A stretch of 64,000 nucleotides of DNA from Flavobacterium sp. (GCF_004295795.1 NZ_SEBR01000004.1:248001-312000); one strand, 5' to 3'. Counted from the stretch's first letter, positions 46,256-56,427 are shown. Translations and numbers: made by a program. Notes: generated from the sequence alone by a model not told the origin.

Positions 46256-46801
46256 TTAATTGTTGTTGTTTACCAAATACACGACGTCCTCGCCTTCATT
46301 TTCCGTCCAGTTCACCTTGACCTTGTCGTCGTTGATCGAATCGACCTGTCGTCCGCGGTAATCGGGTTGGATCGGCAAATGTCTGCTGAAGCGCCTGTCG
46401 ATGAGCACCAAAAGTTCCACTTCTTTCGGACGTCCGAAAGACTGCAAAGCCGTAAGTCCGGCGCTGATGCTACGCCCGGTGTAAAGTACGTCGTCGATAA
46501 AAATCACGTTTTTGTTCTCTACGACAAAATCGATCCTGGTCGAATTGGCCTCGAGCGGTTTTTCCCTGCGGCGGAAGTCGTCCCTGAAAAACGTGATGTC
46601 GAGATAACCCAGTTTCACATCGCTTACACCATAGTCGTTCTCGAGCATGGCTTTGAGTCGGTCGGCCAAAAAAGTGCCGCGCGGCTGGATTCCGATAAGT
46701 AAAGTTTGGGAAAAATCGAGGTGCTTTTCAATCAACTGACAAGCCAGGCGATGCAGGATGATATTGACTTCCTTGGCGGTGAGCAATATTTTCTGACCCA
46801 T
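46256..46801 (-). CDS. pyrR: bifunctional pyr regulator / uracil phosphoribosyltransferase
   Basis: A 181-residue type I phosphoribosyltransferase. The PRPP-binding loop NVIFIDDVLYTGRSISAGL (residues about 99-117), LIGIQPRGTFLADRL and DRRFSRHLPIQPDYRGRQVD are diagnostic. PyrR makes UMP from uracil and PRPP and, in Firmicutes, binds pyr mRNA to cause attenuation; RNA regulation in Bacteroidota is less certain and no attenuator hairpin is evident in the 5' leader. It directly precedes pyrB. A promoter-like TTG-N21-TACCTTTA lies just upstream. Confidence 0.95.
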   Translation of the reverse strand: MGQKILLTAKEVNIILHRLACQLIEKHLDFSQTLLIGIQPRGTFLADRLKAMLENDYGVSDVKLGYLDITFFRDDFRRREKPLEANSTRIDFVVENKNVIFIDDVLYTGRSISAGLTALQSFGRPKEVELLVLIDRRFSRHLPIQPDYRGRQVDSINDDKVKVNWTENEGEDVVYLVNNNN

Positions 46802-46825
46802 AGTGACGTGTTGTGTTTCGGGATG

Positions 46826-46857
46826 TAAAGGTAGGGATTAAAAATTTCAATTCCCAA
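46826..46857 (-). promoter_or_regulatory. possible pyrR promoter
   Basis: On the reverse strand TTG, 21-bp spacer, TACCTTTA (one mismatch to TAnnTTTG), ending 24 bp before the pyrR ATG. Confidence 0.4.
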
Positions 46858-46863
46858 ATTCCA

Positions 46864-46881
46864 TCCCGATAGCTATCGGGA
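46864..46881. repeat. 18-bp perfect palindrome TCCCGATAGCTATCGGGA
   Basis: A diverged copy (CGATAGCTATCG core) is at 40403-40414. Both are between genes. Confidence 0.6.
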
Positions 46882-47041
46882 CCAATTCCGACAGTTATCC
46901 GGACCAACTTCCGAACTCCATCTCGCATCTTAAAATTTTTTGCTTTGGAAGTGTGATTTGTATTGGCCTTGCGTCAAAAGAAGTGTTTTGGTTTGTCAGA
47001 CATTTAAGTTGCATCGTAGACCATAAAAAAATCAACAACTT

Positions 47042-47152
47042 TTACAGATTTTCTGTAATCCGATATCTGGCATTTTTTGTAGGGATACATCCGCCCCTTC
47101 CCCTAAAAGCAAAGGTCGGATTTTCCAAATTACGATCGGTACAGAAAATCTG
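47042..47152 (-). repeat. ~112-bp element with ACAGATTTTCTGT ends, copy R1
   Basis: Bounded by TTACAGATTTTCTGTAA (47042-47058) and TACAGAAAATCTG (47140-47152). On the reverse strand the centre is AGGGGAAGGGGCGGATG then TATCCCTA, followed by an A run. The sister copy R2 at 55220-55332 keeps both ends, a small hairpin and this centre. Confidence 0.7.
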
Positions 47153-47302
47153 CCGTTTTTGTTAAATGTAGGTTGTCGATTCTAACCTCTAAATGTGGAT
47201 CCGAGGCAAAAAAATCCGTGCAAAAAAAAGCATTCGAATCTGAAGTTTGTTGCGCTCGCCAACACAGGAAGACAATTTTGCAACAAAAACGCGTCAAGCC
47301 AG

Positions 47303-47400
47303 AGTTTGGAATTTGGGATTTGGAATTTGGGATTTGGGATTTGGAACTTGGGATTTGGATTTTGGATTTTGGATTTTGAATTTGCAATTTGGATTTTTGA
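47303..47400. repeat. TTTGGAATTTGGGA low-complexity tract
   Basis: GGAATTTGGGATTT-like units repeated about ten times, just before the histidine kinase gene. The rest of the 46802-47436 gap holds the palindrome, copy R1 and no gene. Confidence 0.8.
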
Positions 47401-47436
47401 ATTATCTTAGTACGCTCACTCAAGCTTCCTCCCCAA

Positions 47437-48837
47437 ATGGAACAACCTCGGTTCAACCGCGTACGAATCATCTTCATATCTTCGGCTTTTTTGCTGCTGC
47501 TGCTTTCGGTTCTTTCTTATCATCGGATAGCTTCTTTGCATCGGTCGGCAGAGTTGGTCAACCACACGACTCAGGTAAAACTCGACCTGCAGAACATCTA
47601 CATTTCGGTTTCGGAAGCAGATTCCGGCATTCGCGGATTCATCCTGACCCAGGATTCGACATATCTCGATCGTTTCAACCTGAATTTATCGGAACTCAAT
47701 ATCGAGACGGAACATCTGAAAGAACACACCACAGACAACTATTCCCAACGCATGAACCTGATCAAGCTTCGCGAGATCGTCAAAAGGCGGATCGATTATA
47801 TGCGTTATTTGCTCAAAGAGTCGAAAATGCACAAAATCCAGAAAGGACAATGGCTGGGCGCGCGCAAGATCATGACCGAACTCAGGCTGCATATCGCCCA
47901 CATGAGCAAGGAAGAAGACATGTTGCTCAAACTTCGGCAGGTCGCACTCGAAGAAGAAATGCTCATCACGCCTTTGTTCACGGTATTTCTGACCGTGGCG
48001 GCGCTTTTGGTGCTGATCGCTTCCTATTTTATGGTAAACCGCGAACTGACGACTTCGACCTCGTTACGACTGCAGATCGAGGAACGAAATGCACAACTCG
48101 AGCAACGAAACACGGCACTTGACCAGATGAACAAGGAACTGGAATCGTTCACGTACATTTCCAGTCATGACCTTCAGGAACCGTTGCGAAAAATGCAGAC
48201 GTTCATCAGCCGAATCATCGATAAGGACAACGAGAATTTATCCGATGTAGGGCAAAATTACCTTAAAAGAACTCAGGAAGCGGCAAACCGTCTGCAGAAC
48301 CTGATCCAGGATTTGCTTGCCTATTCGCGCGTGAACAAAGAGATTTTCCCGTCAAAAGAAGAAGACCTGCACCTGATCGTGAACGAAGTCAAGGACGAAC
48401 TATCGGAAGAAATCCAGGCAAGCGGCGCCAAGGTCGAGGTGAAAGGAAAAAAGGAAGTTCGCGTGATCATTTCCCAATTCCGGCAATTGCTGATAAACCT
48501 TGTCTCGAACGCCATAAAATTCACGGCCGACGGCACAAAACCACATATCGTCATAGCGCATTCCATCGTAAAGGAATGGGAAATCCCGGGTGCGAAAAAA
48601 TCTGAAAAGGCATTTTCAAAAATCGAGGTCTCAGACAACGGAATCGGCTTCGACCCAACCTACCAAACACGTATTTTCGAGGTTTTCCAGCGCCTTCACA
48701 CGCGAGAAGAATATTCGGGAACAGGCATCGGACTGGCCATCGTGAAGAAAATCGTCGAAAATCACGACGGTTACGTCACGGCTCACGGTGAAGAAGGAAA
48801 AGGCGCGACTTTCACGATTTACCTGCCGTGTAAATAA
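47437..48837 (+). CDS. CHASE3-domain sensor histidine kinase
   Basis: A 466-residue membrane kinase. TM1 is at about 10-28 (IIFISSAFLLLLLSVLSY), a periplasmic CHASE3 four-helix domain at about 30-180 (EADSGIRGFILTQDSTYLDRF), TM2 at about 180-202 (LFTVFLTVAALLVLIASYF), then a coiled coil, a HisKA domain with phospho-acceptor His in YISSHDLQEPLRKM, and a HATPase_c domain with N box LVSNAIKFT, G1 VSDNGIGFDP and G2 GTGIGLAIVKK. No response regulator gene is next to it, so it is an orphan by position. The signal it senses is unknown. Confidence 0.94.
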   Translation: MEQPRFNRVRIIFISSAFLLLLLSVLSYHRIASLHRSAELVNHTTQVKLDLQNIYISVSEADSGIRGFILTQDSTYLDRFNLNLSELNIETEHLKEHTTDNYSQRMNLIKLREIVKRRIDYMRYLLKESKMHKIQKGQWLGARKIMTELRLHIAHMSKEEDMLLKLRQVALEEEMLITPLFTVFLTVAALLVLIASYFMVNRELTTSTSLRLQIEERNAQLEQRNTALDQMNKELESFTYISSHDLQEPLRKMQTFISRIIDKDNENLSDVGQNYLKRTQEAANRLQNLIQDLLAYSRVNKEIFPSKEEDLHLIVNEVKDELSEEIQASGAKVEVKGKKEVRVIISQFRQLLINLVSNAIKFTADGTKPHIVIAHSIVKEWEIPGAKKSEKAFSKIEVSDNGIGFDPTYQTRIFEVFQRLHTREEYSGTGIGLAIVKKIVENHDGYVTAHGEEGKGATFTIYLPCK

Positions 48838-48932
48838 TCCGGACTAATTCTGCAAAATTCTACAAAAATGCTGTAAGGAAGCGGGCTCGCGTTTTTCGGA
48901 ACTTTGAAAAACAAATCCTAAACGACCCAACC

Positions 48933-49100
48933 ATGAAACGTTTTTCACTTTACACATTTGCACTCGTCTTCCTTTCGCTCACTCTCACAAGCTGCGAACT
49001 CTTTGAAGGAGTTTTCAAAGCCGGAATGGGCGTCGGAATCTTTATCGTGATCGCCATTTTGGCCTTGATCATCTGGATAATCTCGAGGTTCAGAAAATAA
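48933..49100 (+). CDS. small membrane lipoprotein (55 residues)
   Basis: Reads MKRFSLYTFALVFLSLTLTSC then ELFEGVFKAGMGVG and a second hydrophobic helix IFIVIAILALIIWII ending SRFRK. The first segment is a lipoprotein signal with the Cys at residue 21; the second is a membrane helix. Very small proteins of this shape are widespread in Flavobacteriia and sometimes carry unsupported enzyme names. It lies 95 bp after the kinase gene and is closed by a terminator, so it is a genuine short transcript unit or the end of the kinase operon. Function unknown. Confidence 0.8.
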   Translation: MKRFSLYTFALVFLSLTLTSCELFEGVFKAGMGVGIFIVIAILALIIWIISRFRK

Positions 49101-49125
49101 CACCAGAAACAAAAATTGCTATTTG

Positions 49126-49155
49126 AAGACTGCTTTCGGGCGGTCTTTTTTTTGT
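49126..49155 (+). terminator. terminator after the small lipoprotein
   Basis: AAGACTGC pairs with GCGGTCTT (one G-T) around TTTCGG, followed by a T run. Confidence 0.88.
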
Positions 49156-49171
49156 GTCGAATTCGTCCAAA

Positions 49172-49598
49172 ATGTTATTTTTTGGAAACCAAACAAACAA
49201 GATCTATTCCGTAAACGCAACGCCCGAATTCAAAAAAGCACTGTACACAAAGCTCAAAACCGAAATCGCGATCGCTTTGCACGACAAATTCATTTTCAGC
49301 CACTTCGCCAAGCGCGCCAAAGCCTTCCAAGTTTGGCGATATTGAGCACAAATTTCGCGAATCGCTTTCGGAAATGCTGCAAAACCCAATGTACGAAATT
49401 AGGATCTCTCCCGAAAACCGAACGATTCTGAGACATTACCTGCATTCGCATCCGGTCTATTTCGAAGGGAACCACTATGATAACGAAGCCATCCGAATCA
49501 AGAACCAAGCGGTGGAAAAGTATTATGAAGTCGTCAGGGAATCGTTTTTCCGAACCAAGAAAAAGCTGCTGGAATTCAAGACTTCGCTTATCGACTAA
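49172..49598 (+). pseudogene. hypothetical protein, broken by a +1 frameshift
   Basis: Frame 1 from the ATG at 49172 reads MLFFGNQTNKIYSVNATPEF ... FAKRAKAF and soon hits TGA (49343-49345). The next frame carries on smoothly as KFGDIEHKFRESLSEMLQNP ... to the TAA at 49596-49598. Removing one C at 49327-49328 joins them into one protein of about 141 residues with a helical, charged sequence. I know no family for it. A single-base insertion, real or from sequencing, is the simplest explanation. It ends at a bidirectional terminator shared with the ABC-F gene. Confidence 0.65.
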
Positions 49599-49606
49599 CA
49601 CAAAAA

Positions 49607-49632
49607 AACCGCTGCGATCAACAGCGGTTTTT
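49607..49632. terminator. bidirectional terminator
   Basis: AACCGCTG/CAGCGGTT, perfect 8-bp stem, seven-base loop, A run before and T run after. It serves the gene ending at 49598 and the ABC-F gene ending at 49635. Confidence 0.9.
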
Positions 49633-49634
49633 CT

Positions 49635-51266
<1,632 letters not shown>

Positions 51267-51383
51267 TTAAAAAATGTGGTGCAAAAATAGCAAAAAAAAC
51301 GCGTTAATCCTTGCGCGCAAACGCCTAAAAATGGGCAAATTACATTTAACTATGCCTTAACAAATACTTTAGTATCACGCGCA

Positions 51384-51391
51384 TATTTTTG
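51384..51391 (+). promoter_or_regulatory. -7 box for the thioredoxin-fold lipoprotein
   Basis: TATTTTTG matches TAnnTTTG 19 bp upstream of the ATG at 51410. No good -33 TTG at normal spacing. A similar box (51282-51289, reverse strand) faces the ABC-F gene. Confidence 0.4.
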
Positions 51392-51409
51392 TTGCACATC
51401 CGTTGATTT

Positions 51410-52858
51410 ATGCCAGACCTGAAAATGATCCGCACCTTGGTGATCCCGTGCGCTCTAATGTTGTTGTTGATGTCGTGTGACAAGAAGTACGGCCGAAAGG
51501 ATTACACCGCTTTTTTCGGAGGCGAAGTACTCAATCCGGAAAACCGATATGTGCTGTTCTGCAAGGACGGAGAAGTGATTGACACCATTCCGCTCAAGGA
51601 CGACAATACCTTTTTCAAACAATTCGATTCGCTTGCGCCCGGACTTTACTCCTTCCGGCACGATCCCGAATACCAATATGTCTATTTCGACAAGAACGAC
51701 AGTTTGATGGTTCGCGTCAATGCGCGTGATTTTGACGAATCGGTGGTTTTTTGCGGACGTGGCGACCAGAAGAACAATTTCCTCATGGAAATGTATCTCA
51801 AGAACGAAGCCGACAAGAACAAATTCTACCCGATTTTCGATTACGAAGTTTCCGAATTCGAGAAAGCCGCCGACAAATCGTACGAAGCCTCGAAGAAATT
51901 CTATGCGACAAAAAAAGACGAGATCAGATGGAGCGATGATTTTGACAAGTTCGCCAAGGCCGCCGTCGATTTTCATTACTATTCCAAGAAAGAGATTTAT
52001 CCGTTGGTGCACAGAGTCAGGACAGGCGTCGATTTGACCGATGAAATTCCGCAGGAATATTACGATTTCAGGTTAAATGTAGATTTCAACGACGAGGAAT
52101 TGCTCGGTTACGCGCCTTACATCAGCTATCTGTCACACATGCTTGGCAATCGATCGGCGATCAATTATCACAATCATTATTCCGAAGCCGATTTGGCGCT
52201 CAAGGAAAACATCACCAAACTCGAGATTGCGGACACGCTTATCAAGGACGACAAGGTCAAGAACATCATCCTGAACAATATCGCTTTCAGTTATCTGCTC
52301 GAAGACCAGAACATGGAGAACAACCACAAGTTCCTCGAGATCTTCCACAAATTCTCTACCGACAACAGCAAAAAGAACGAGATCAATAAGATCGGCCTGG
52401 CCATAAAACAGCTCAAGGCCGGAAATGAATTACCCGAAGTCGATTTGGTCGGAATTGACGGAAAAACGATTTCATCGGCAACTTTTACAGGCAAAAAAAC
52501 CGTGTATTTCTGTTGGACGAGCAAACTTGAATCGCACTTTCGCGCCTCTCACAATAAAGTGGCAAAACTCAAATTGGCGCATCCCGATTATCAGTTCGTG
52601 GCCATCAATCTCGACGACGACGAGGAAAAATGGGGACGAATTCTCGCCAATTACAAAACCACCGGCATCGTAGAGACGCGTTGTCTCGATTTCCAGAGTG
52701 TCAAGGACAAATGGGCGATCACGAAAATCCATCGTACTATCGTCACGAACTCCGACGGCACGATCAAAAATGCGTTCGCGAACCTGTTTGACGTGAACTT
52801 CGAGAAAGAACTGTCGACCAACGCCAACGCGAATTCCACAATAATAACTTCCCGATAA
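51410..52858 (+). CDS. TlpA-like thioredoxin-fold lipoprotein lacking the CXXC
   Basis: A 482-residue lipoprotein; signal MIRTLVIPCALMLLLMSC with lipidated Cys before DKKYGRKD (an ATG at 51425 starts this more directly than 51410). A beta-rich N-terminal domain (about 25-110, DUF4369-like in layout) and a long helical middle lead to a C-terminal thioredoxin-like domain (about 345-480: GNELPEVDLVGIDGKTISS, TVYFCWTSKLESHFRASH, YQFVAINLDDDEEKWG). At the active-site position the sequence is FCWTSK, so only one Cys remains and disulfide exchange is unlikely. It stands alone, divergent from the ABC-F gene. Confidence 0.82.
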   Translation: MPDLKMIRTLVIPCALMLLLMSCDKKYGRKDYTAFFGGEVLNPENRYVLFCKDGEVIDTIPLKDDNTFFKQFDSLAPGLYSFRHDPEYQYVYFDKNDSLMVRVNARDFDESVVFCGRGDQKNNFLMEMYLKNEADKNKFYPIFDYEVSEFEKAADKSYEASKKFYATKKDEIRWSDDFDKFAKAAVDFHYYSKKEIYPLVHRVRTGVDLTDEIPQEYYDFRLNVDFNDEELLGYAPYISYLSHMLGNRSAINYHNHYSEADLALKENITKLEIADTLIKDDKVKNIILNNIAFSYLLEDQNMENNHKFLEIFHKFSTDNSKKNEINKIGLAIKQLKAGNELPEVDLVGIDGKTISSATFTGKKTVYFCWTSKLESHFRASHNKVAKLKLAHPDYQFVAINLDDDEEKWGRILANYKTTGIVETRCLDFQSVKDKWAITKIHRTIVTNSDGTIKNAFANLFDVNFEKELSTNANANSTIITSR

Positions 52859-52925
52859 CGCCGACTCGCCAATATTTGTCCGGACTATCGTCTGAAGGTT
52901 AGTACACTAATTGAAAATCTGTCGA

Positions 52926-53235
52926 TGAATTCGCGAATTCGCGGTTGGAATTTTTACACGTAAAATACTTCTCAATTTGTACATTACCTGACTTCAGTTC
53001 GCGTTGCTCGGGTCGTGGCTTTACAAACAAAATAAACCATTAAGATCATTAAGAACAGTAAGGCATTTCGTTTTCGTAACTATATTTTTTAAACCATTAG
53101 GGCGTTAAGGAAGTTAGCTATCCGTAATCATTTGCTTTTTGCTTTGCCGCATATCTAATAAAATCTAAGAGAGTTAAGCCGCGAATTCGCGAATTCATTG
53201 ACGCGATCAAGATTGAATTCGCGAATTCGCGGTTG
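52926..53235. repeat. CGCGAATTCGCG repeats (half copy and full copy) with AACCATTAAG units
   Basis: A single arm at 52926-52946; AAACCATTAAGATCATTAAG and AAACCATTAGGGCGTTAAGG units at about 53035-53115; a full inverted repeat with 20-base arms at 53178-53197 and 53214-53233. No gene in 52859-53351. Confidence 0.8.
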
Positions 53236-53302
53236 AATTACAAAGTCAGTAATTGAAAATCTGGCGAAACCACCAAAAAAATCCGCATCAAAAAAAGCCA
53301 AC

Positions 53303-53327
53303 AAAAAAACCGCGAACAAATCCGCGG
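53303..53327 (-). terminator. terminator of the transaldolase gene
   Basis: On the reverse strand CCGCG/CGCGG with an eight-base loop followed by seven T, 25 bp past the stop. Confidence 0.8.
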
Positions 53328-53351
53328 CTTCAAAAAATATCAGCAAAAATC

Positions 53352-54008
53352 TTATTTGTTCCCTTTCTGGAAATCGGCTACGAATTGCGCCAGACCAATA
53401 TCGGTCAACGGATGCTTCAACAAGCCCAAAATAGCCGAAAGCGGTCCAGTCATCACATCAGCCCCGATTTTGGCACAATTCACGATATGCATCGTATTGC
53501 GAACCGAAGCCGCCAGAATTTCGGTCTCATACCCGTAATTGTCATAAATCTCGCGAATTTCCTGAACAAGGTTCAATCCGTCGGTAGAAATGTCGTCCAA
53601 ACGTCCTACGAAAGGCGAAACGTAAGCCGCACCGGCCTTGGCAGCCAGAAGCGCCTGACCCGGTGAAAATACCAACGTGACGTTAGTCCTTATTCCCTTG
53701 TCTGAAAAATATTTACAGGCGCGGATGCCGTCCTTGGTCATCGGTAATTTCACCACGATGCGCTCGTGAAGTTCAGCCAACTCATCGCCTTCCTTGACCA
53801 TTCCGTCATAATCGAGAGCGTTTACCTCGGCACTCACGTCACCGTCCGAAATATTGCAGATGTCGACGTAATGTTTGAGGATATTGTTCGTGCCCGTAAT
53901 GCCTTCCTTGGCCATAAGCGACGGGTTCGTAGTCACTCCGTCAAGAACTCCGAGTTCCTGAGCCTGTTTGATTTCGCTAAGGTTAGCCGTATCGATAAAA
54001 AATTTCAT
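53352..54008 (-). CDS. fsa: transaldolase / fructose-6-phosphate aldolase family
   Basis: A 218-residue TIM-barrel class I aldolase of the short transaldolase subfamily. Starts [20 protein letters not shown] and [13 protein letters not shown]; the Schiff-base Lys lies in [30 protein letters not shown] and [13 protein letters not shown] follow. Proteins of this size are either transaldolases or fructose-6-phosphate aldolases; the sequence alone does not decide. It is monocistronic, with its own terminator, and acts in the pentose phosphate pathway. Confidence 0.93.
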   Translation of the reverse strand: MKFFIDTANLSEIKQAQELGVLDGVTTNPSLMAKEGITGTNNILKHYVDICNISDGDVSAEVNALDYDGMVKEGDELAELHERIVVKLPMTKDGIRACKYFSDKGIRTNVTLVFSPGQALLAAKAGAAYVSPFVGRLDDISTDGLNLVQEIREIYDNYGYETEILAASVRNTMHIVNCAKIGADVMTGPLSAILGLLKHPLTDIGLAQFVADFQKGNK

Positions 54009-54061
54009 AGTATAGTATTATGTGTGTTTATTTTGTGCTGTGAATGAAGTAACCAACGTGT

Positions 54062-54100
54062 CTGCCACTGCTTCTGGATCTGCAACTGCAACTGTTACCT
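54062..54100. repeat. CTGCAACTG hexamer tract
   Basis: CTGCCACTGCTTCTGGATCT, then GCAACTGCAACTG: a short, diverged member of the hexamer family, 54 bp upstream of the transaldolase start. Confidence 0.6.
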
Positions 54101-54186
54101 AAATCTGGGCGTTCCGGCGGCAAGTTCCAAAACAAACCATATTCTGCCACAAGAACTGTTCGCCTCAACGAATCCAAAAAGCCGCC

Positions 54187-54276
54187 GTCGGGCTGCCGCT
54201 GCTATCTTTTGCACGAATTATGGCTTTTGAACAAGCATTTTGCAGGCAAAAGGATATCCGCTCACATCCCTAACGC
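54187..54276 (-). repeat. structured intergenic repeat, short copy D
   Basis: On the reverse strand GCGTTAGGGATGTGAGCGG, ATCCTTTTGC ... GCAAAAGATAGCAGCGG, CAGCCCG: the same ends as copy A (10957). The rest of 54009-54340 holds only the hexamer tract. Confidence 0.75.
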
Positions 54277-54340
54277 AATGTCCTACGAAAGTACGACTTA
54301 TTTCCCATTGAAAACAAATAAGTGTGCAAGATACATTTAA

Positions 54341-55141
54341 CTATAATTTGTAGTGTTTCATCAGCATTTTCTCGTAAGTCTTGTCGGGTAAAATCCTTTT
54401 CAGTACAATCGAGAATTTTGACAAAAATGGCCCGACCTTGTAGTGTATTTTCGGTTTTGTCGTATTGATGATCTTCTCGACCTCATACGCCACAACAATT
54501 GGATCGTCTCCCGAATTCACGTGCTGATTTACCAATTCGATGGTGCGTCCGTAAACTTCGGCATAAGCGGATGAAGGCGACAAAGGCGTGTAATATCTCC
54601 TGGAAGCGATATCCGTGGCGAATTCTCCCGGCGCCAAATTGCAGACTTCGATCCCGAAACCTTTCACTTCCATTCGGATCGCTTCGGTCAAGAGTTCCAG
54701 AGCGCCTTTCGATGCCGAATAAGCCCCGCGAAAAGGCAATCCCGTATAGCCCGCAATCGACGTGATGTTGATGATATGGCCGCTTTTTTGCGCCCTCATA
54801 TGTGGAATTGCCGCTTTCATCACCTCGATCGGTCCAAATAAATTCGTCTCGAAATGACTGCGGATCTCGTCTGTAGGAATTTCCTCAAGCGGCCCAAGAA
54901 TCCCAACGCCGGCATTGTTCACCAAAACATCGATACTTCCGGCAATACCTACGACTTTGTCCACGCAACGTTTTATGGTTTCAGGTTTGTTGAGATCGAG
55001 CGCCAGCAATGGAAAAGGCGAATTGAGCACTTTCTCCGGGTTTCGGCTTGTCCCGAAAACATTGTGCCCTTTGTGGAAAAGATATTCGGCGACAGCTTTG
55101 CCCAGTCCCGAGGAGGCGCCAGTTATTAGGATGGTTTTCAT
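54341..55141 (-). CDS. short-chain dehydrogenase/reductase
   Basis: A 266-residue classical SDR with Rossmann motif ITGASSGLGKAVAEYL, the NNAGVG strand, catalytic Ser in NITSIAGYTGLPF and the YSASKG pair (Tyr/Lys). The segment after position 180 (APGEFATDIASRRYYTPLS) is the substrate loop. The C-terminus ends with a Lys-rich amphipathic stretch (FSIVLKRILPDKTYEKMLMK) often seen in SDRs acting on lipophilic substrates. Cofactor preference (an Arg after the second strand, SRNPEK) suggests NADP(H). Its physiological substrate is unknown. Monocistronic. Confidence 0.93.
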   Translation of the reverse strand: MKTILITGASSGLGKAVAEYLFHKGHNVFGTSRNPEKVLNSPFPLLALDLNKPETIKRCVDKVVGIAGSIDVLVNNAGVGILGPLEEIPTDEIRSHFETNLFGPIEVMKAAIPHMRAQKSGHIINITSIAGYTGLPFRGAYSASKGALELLTEAIRMEVKGFGIEVCNLAPGEFATDIASRRYYTPLSPSSAYAEVYGRTIELVNQHVNSGDDPIVVAYEVEKIINTTKPKIHYKVGPFLSKFSIVLKRILPDKTYEKMLMKHYKL

Positions 55142-55219
55142 GTTTCGATTCTGGATTTTTACCTGTGCAAAAGTCCGAATAATTTTTAGAAGCGTTATAG
55201 ATAATCTTTTAACAAAAAG

Positions 55220-55332
55220 TACAGATTTTCTGTAAGTGGCGTATTCGGAATTTCCCGAAATTACCTTCAGGGAAGGGGCCGGTGTTTATCCCTAAAAAAA
55301 ATCTAGCCGACCTGATTACAGATTTTATGTAA
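55220..55332 (+). repeat. ~112-bp element with ACAGATTTTCTGT ends, copy R2
   Basis: Left end TACAGATTTTCTGTA (55220-55234), right end TTACAGATTTTATGTAA (55316-55332), small hairpin TTCGG/CCGAA (about 55244-55259), and centre AGGGAAGGGGCCGGTG then TTTATCCCTA. Opposite orientation to R1 at 47042. Confidence 0.7.
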
Positions 55333-55384
55333 TTATTGTTAAAGTTTCGTCGATAAAGATTACATAATGAAAGGTCAGTCCAAT

Positions 55385-55610
55385 AGCTATTTTGTCCTTG
55401 ATTTGCGCCCAAAAAGTTTCCACGTCATCGGTTTTAATGTGCGCGAATTTGGTTTGGAGAGCATGATCTCACATTCGTTTCGACGCAACGCCGCCCAACC
55501 CCTTTCGGCATTCGATTCGCCGCAAATAAAACCCAGAATGCCTACGTAGAAAGCGATCGTGTCCTCGATTTCGTCCGTGTACAACATGGGGATGACGGCA
55601 GAAATTTCAT
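55385..55610 (-). pseudogene. VOC/glyoxalase family gene remnant
   Basis: On the reverse strand ATG at 55608-55610 is followed by residues of a VOC protein: ISAVIPMLYTDEIEDTIAFY, GWAALRRNECEIMLSKPN, and, after a deletion and frame change near 55431, IKTDDVETFWAQIKDK. One base is missing right after the start (ATGAAATTTC), the FEKP-FTGS-type middle segment is gone, and the C-terminal third is lost. The start overlaps the end of the esterase gene (TGATATG), so it was once the second gene of that operon. Element R2 lies 53 bp beyond its broken end. Confidence 0.7.
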
Positions 55611-55611
55611 A

Positions 55612-56427
55612 TCAGTAACGAGGTTTGAATAATTTGGTAAAAGCTTTGTACAAACTTTGGTGCAGGATCGTTCCGTGGTCTTCGTCGGACAGCAAAGCGA
55701 AATCCGACTTTACGCCTTTTGTTGCAGCGATGATTTTGTAAAAAACGTCCGCGTCTTTTTGCATGATTTTATCTTCCTTTCCACCAGCGGACACATAGAC
55801 ATATTTGCCTTTGTAATCGTTTTTGGACACGACCACTTTCGCATTTTTGAGCAGGCTTTCATCGTCCCACCACAAACTCGGACTCACGATAAGGTAATGC
55901 GAGAAAAGCTGCGGTTTCCTGAGCAGAATCTCGCCGACAAGAAGTCCGCCAAGGGATTGGCCTATCAGGTAATTTTCATTTGTGGTTTTATAGTTCGATT
56001 TTATGTATGGCAAAAGTTCCGTTTCAAGAAACCGGATGAAGTCATCGGAATGTCCCGTCGTAGGATATTTGTCGGTCAATTCTTTCAGATCGGTGTGAAA
56101 GGTGAAATCGCGCTTGCGGTCGACATTCTCGATTCCGACGACAATCGTCTCCGGCATCGTATACATCAGATTGAAAAACTGCACCAAACCAACCACATGC
56201 AGGAAATCTTCACCGAGCGAGCCGTCCAGCAAATAAACCACCGAATACGATTTATCCTTGTCGTAACCCTGTGGCAAATAGATGTTGATTTGCCGATTCT
56301 CGTTCAACACCGCTGACTTTATGGTCTTGATTTCTCCTATCGTAAGCGGCTTTTGGGAAATAGTTTCGGTTTGGGCAAATGTTGTTGCGACGCAACAAAA
56401 CGCGAAAAGGGAAAGGAGTTTTTTCAT
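55612..56427 (-). CDS. secreted esterase, Fes/EstD-like alpha/beta hydrolase
   Basis: A 271-residue protein of the PF00756 esterase group. Signal peptide MKKLLSLFAFCCVATTFAQ; strands NRQINIYLPQGYDKDKSYSV and VYLLDG; nucleophile elbow LIGQSLGGLLVGE; Asp in the KNDYKGKYVYVSAGGKED region; His in LSDEDHGTILHQ. Relatives hydrolyse siderophore esters or feruloyl/acyl esters; no siderophore genes are nearby, so the substrate is open. Periplasmic or secreted. The remnant VOC gene follows in the same operon. Confidence 0.9.
   Translation of the reverse strand: MKKLLSLFAFCCVATTFAQTETISQKPLTIGEIKTIKSAVLNENRQINIYLPQGYDKDKSYSVVYLLDGSLGEDFLHVVGLVQFFNLMYTMPETIVVGIENVDRKRDFTFHTDLKELTDKYPTTGHSDDFIRFLETELLPYIKSNYKTTNENYLIGQSLGGLLVGEILLRKPQLFSHYLIVSPSLWWDDESLLKNAKVVVSKNDYKGKYVYVSAGGKEDKIMQKDADVFYKIIAATKGVKSDFALLSDEDHGTILHQSLYKAFTKLFKPRY

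Noticed and set aside
46802..47436. PyrR-binding attenuator leader for pyrR-pyrB
   Set aside because: I looked for antiterminator/terminator hairpins with a PyrR-site-like loop just upstream of pyrR and found none; only a short leader follows the promoter-like box.
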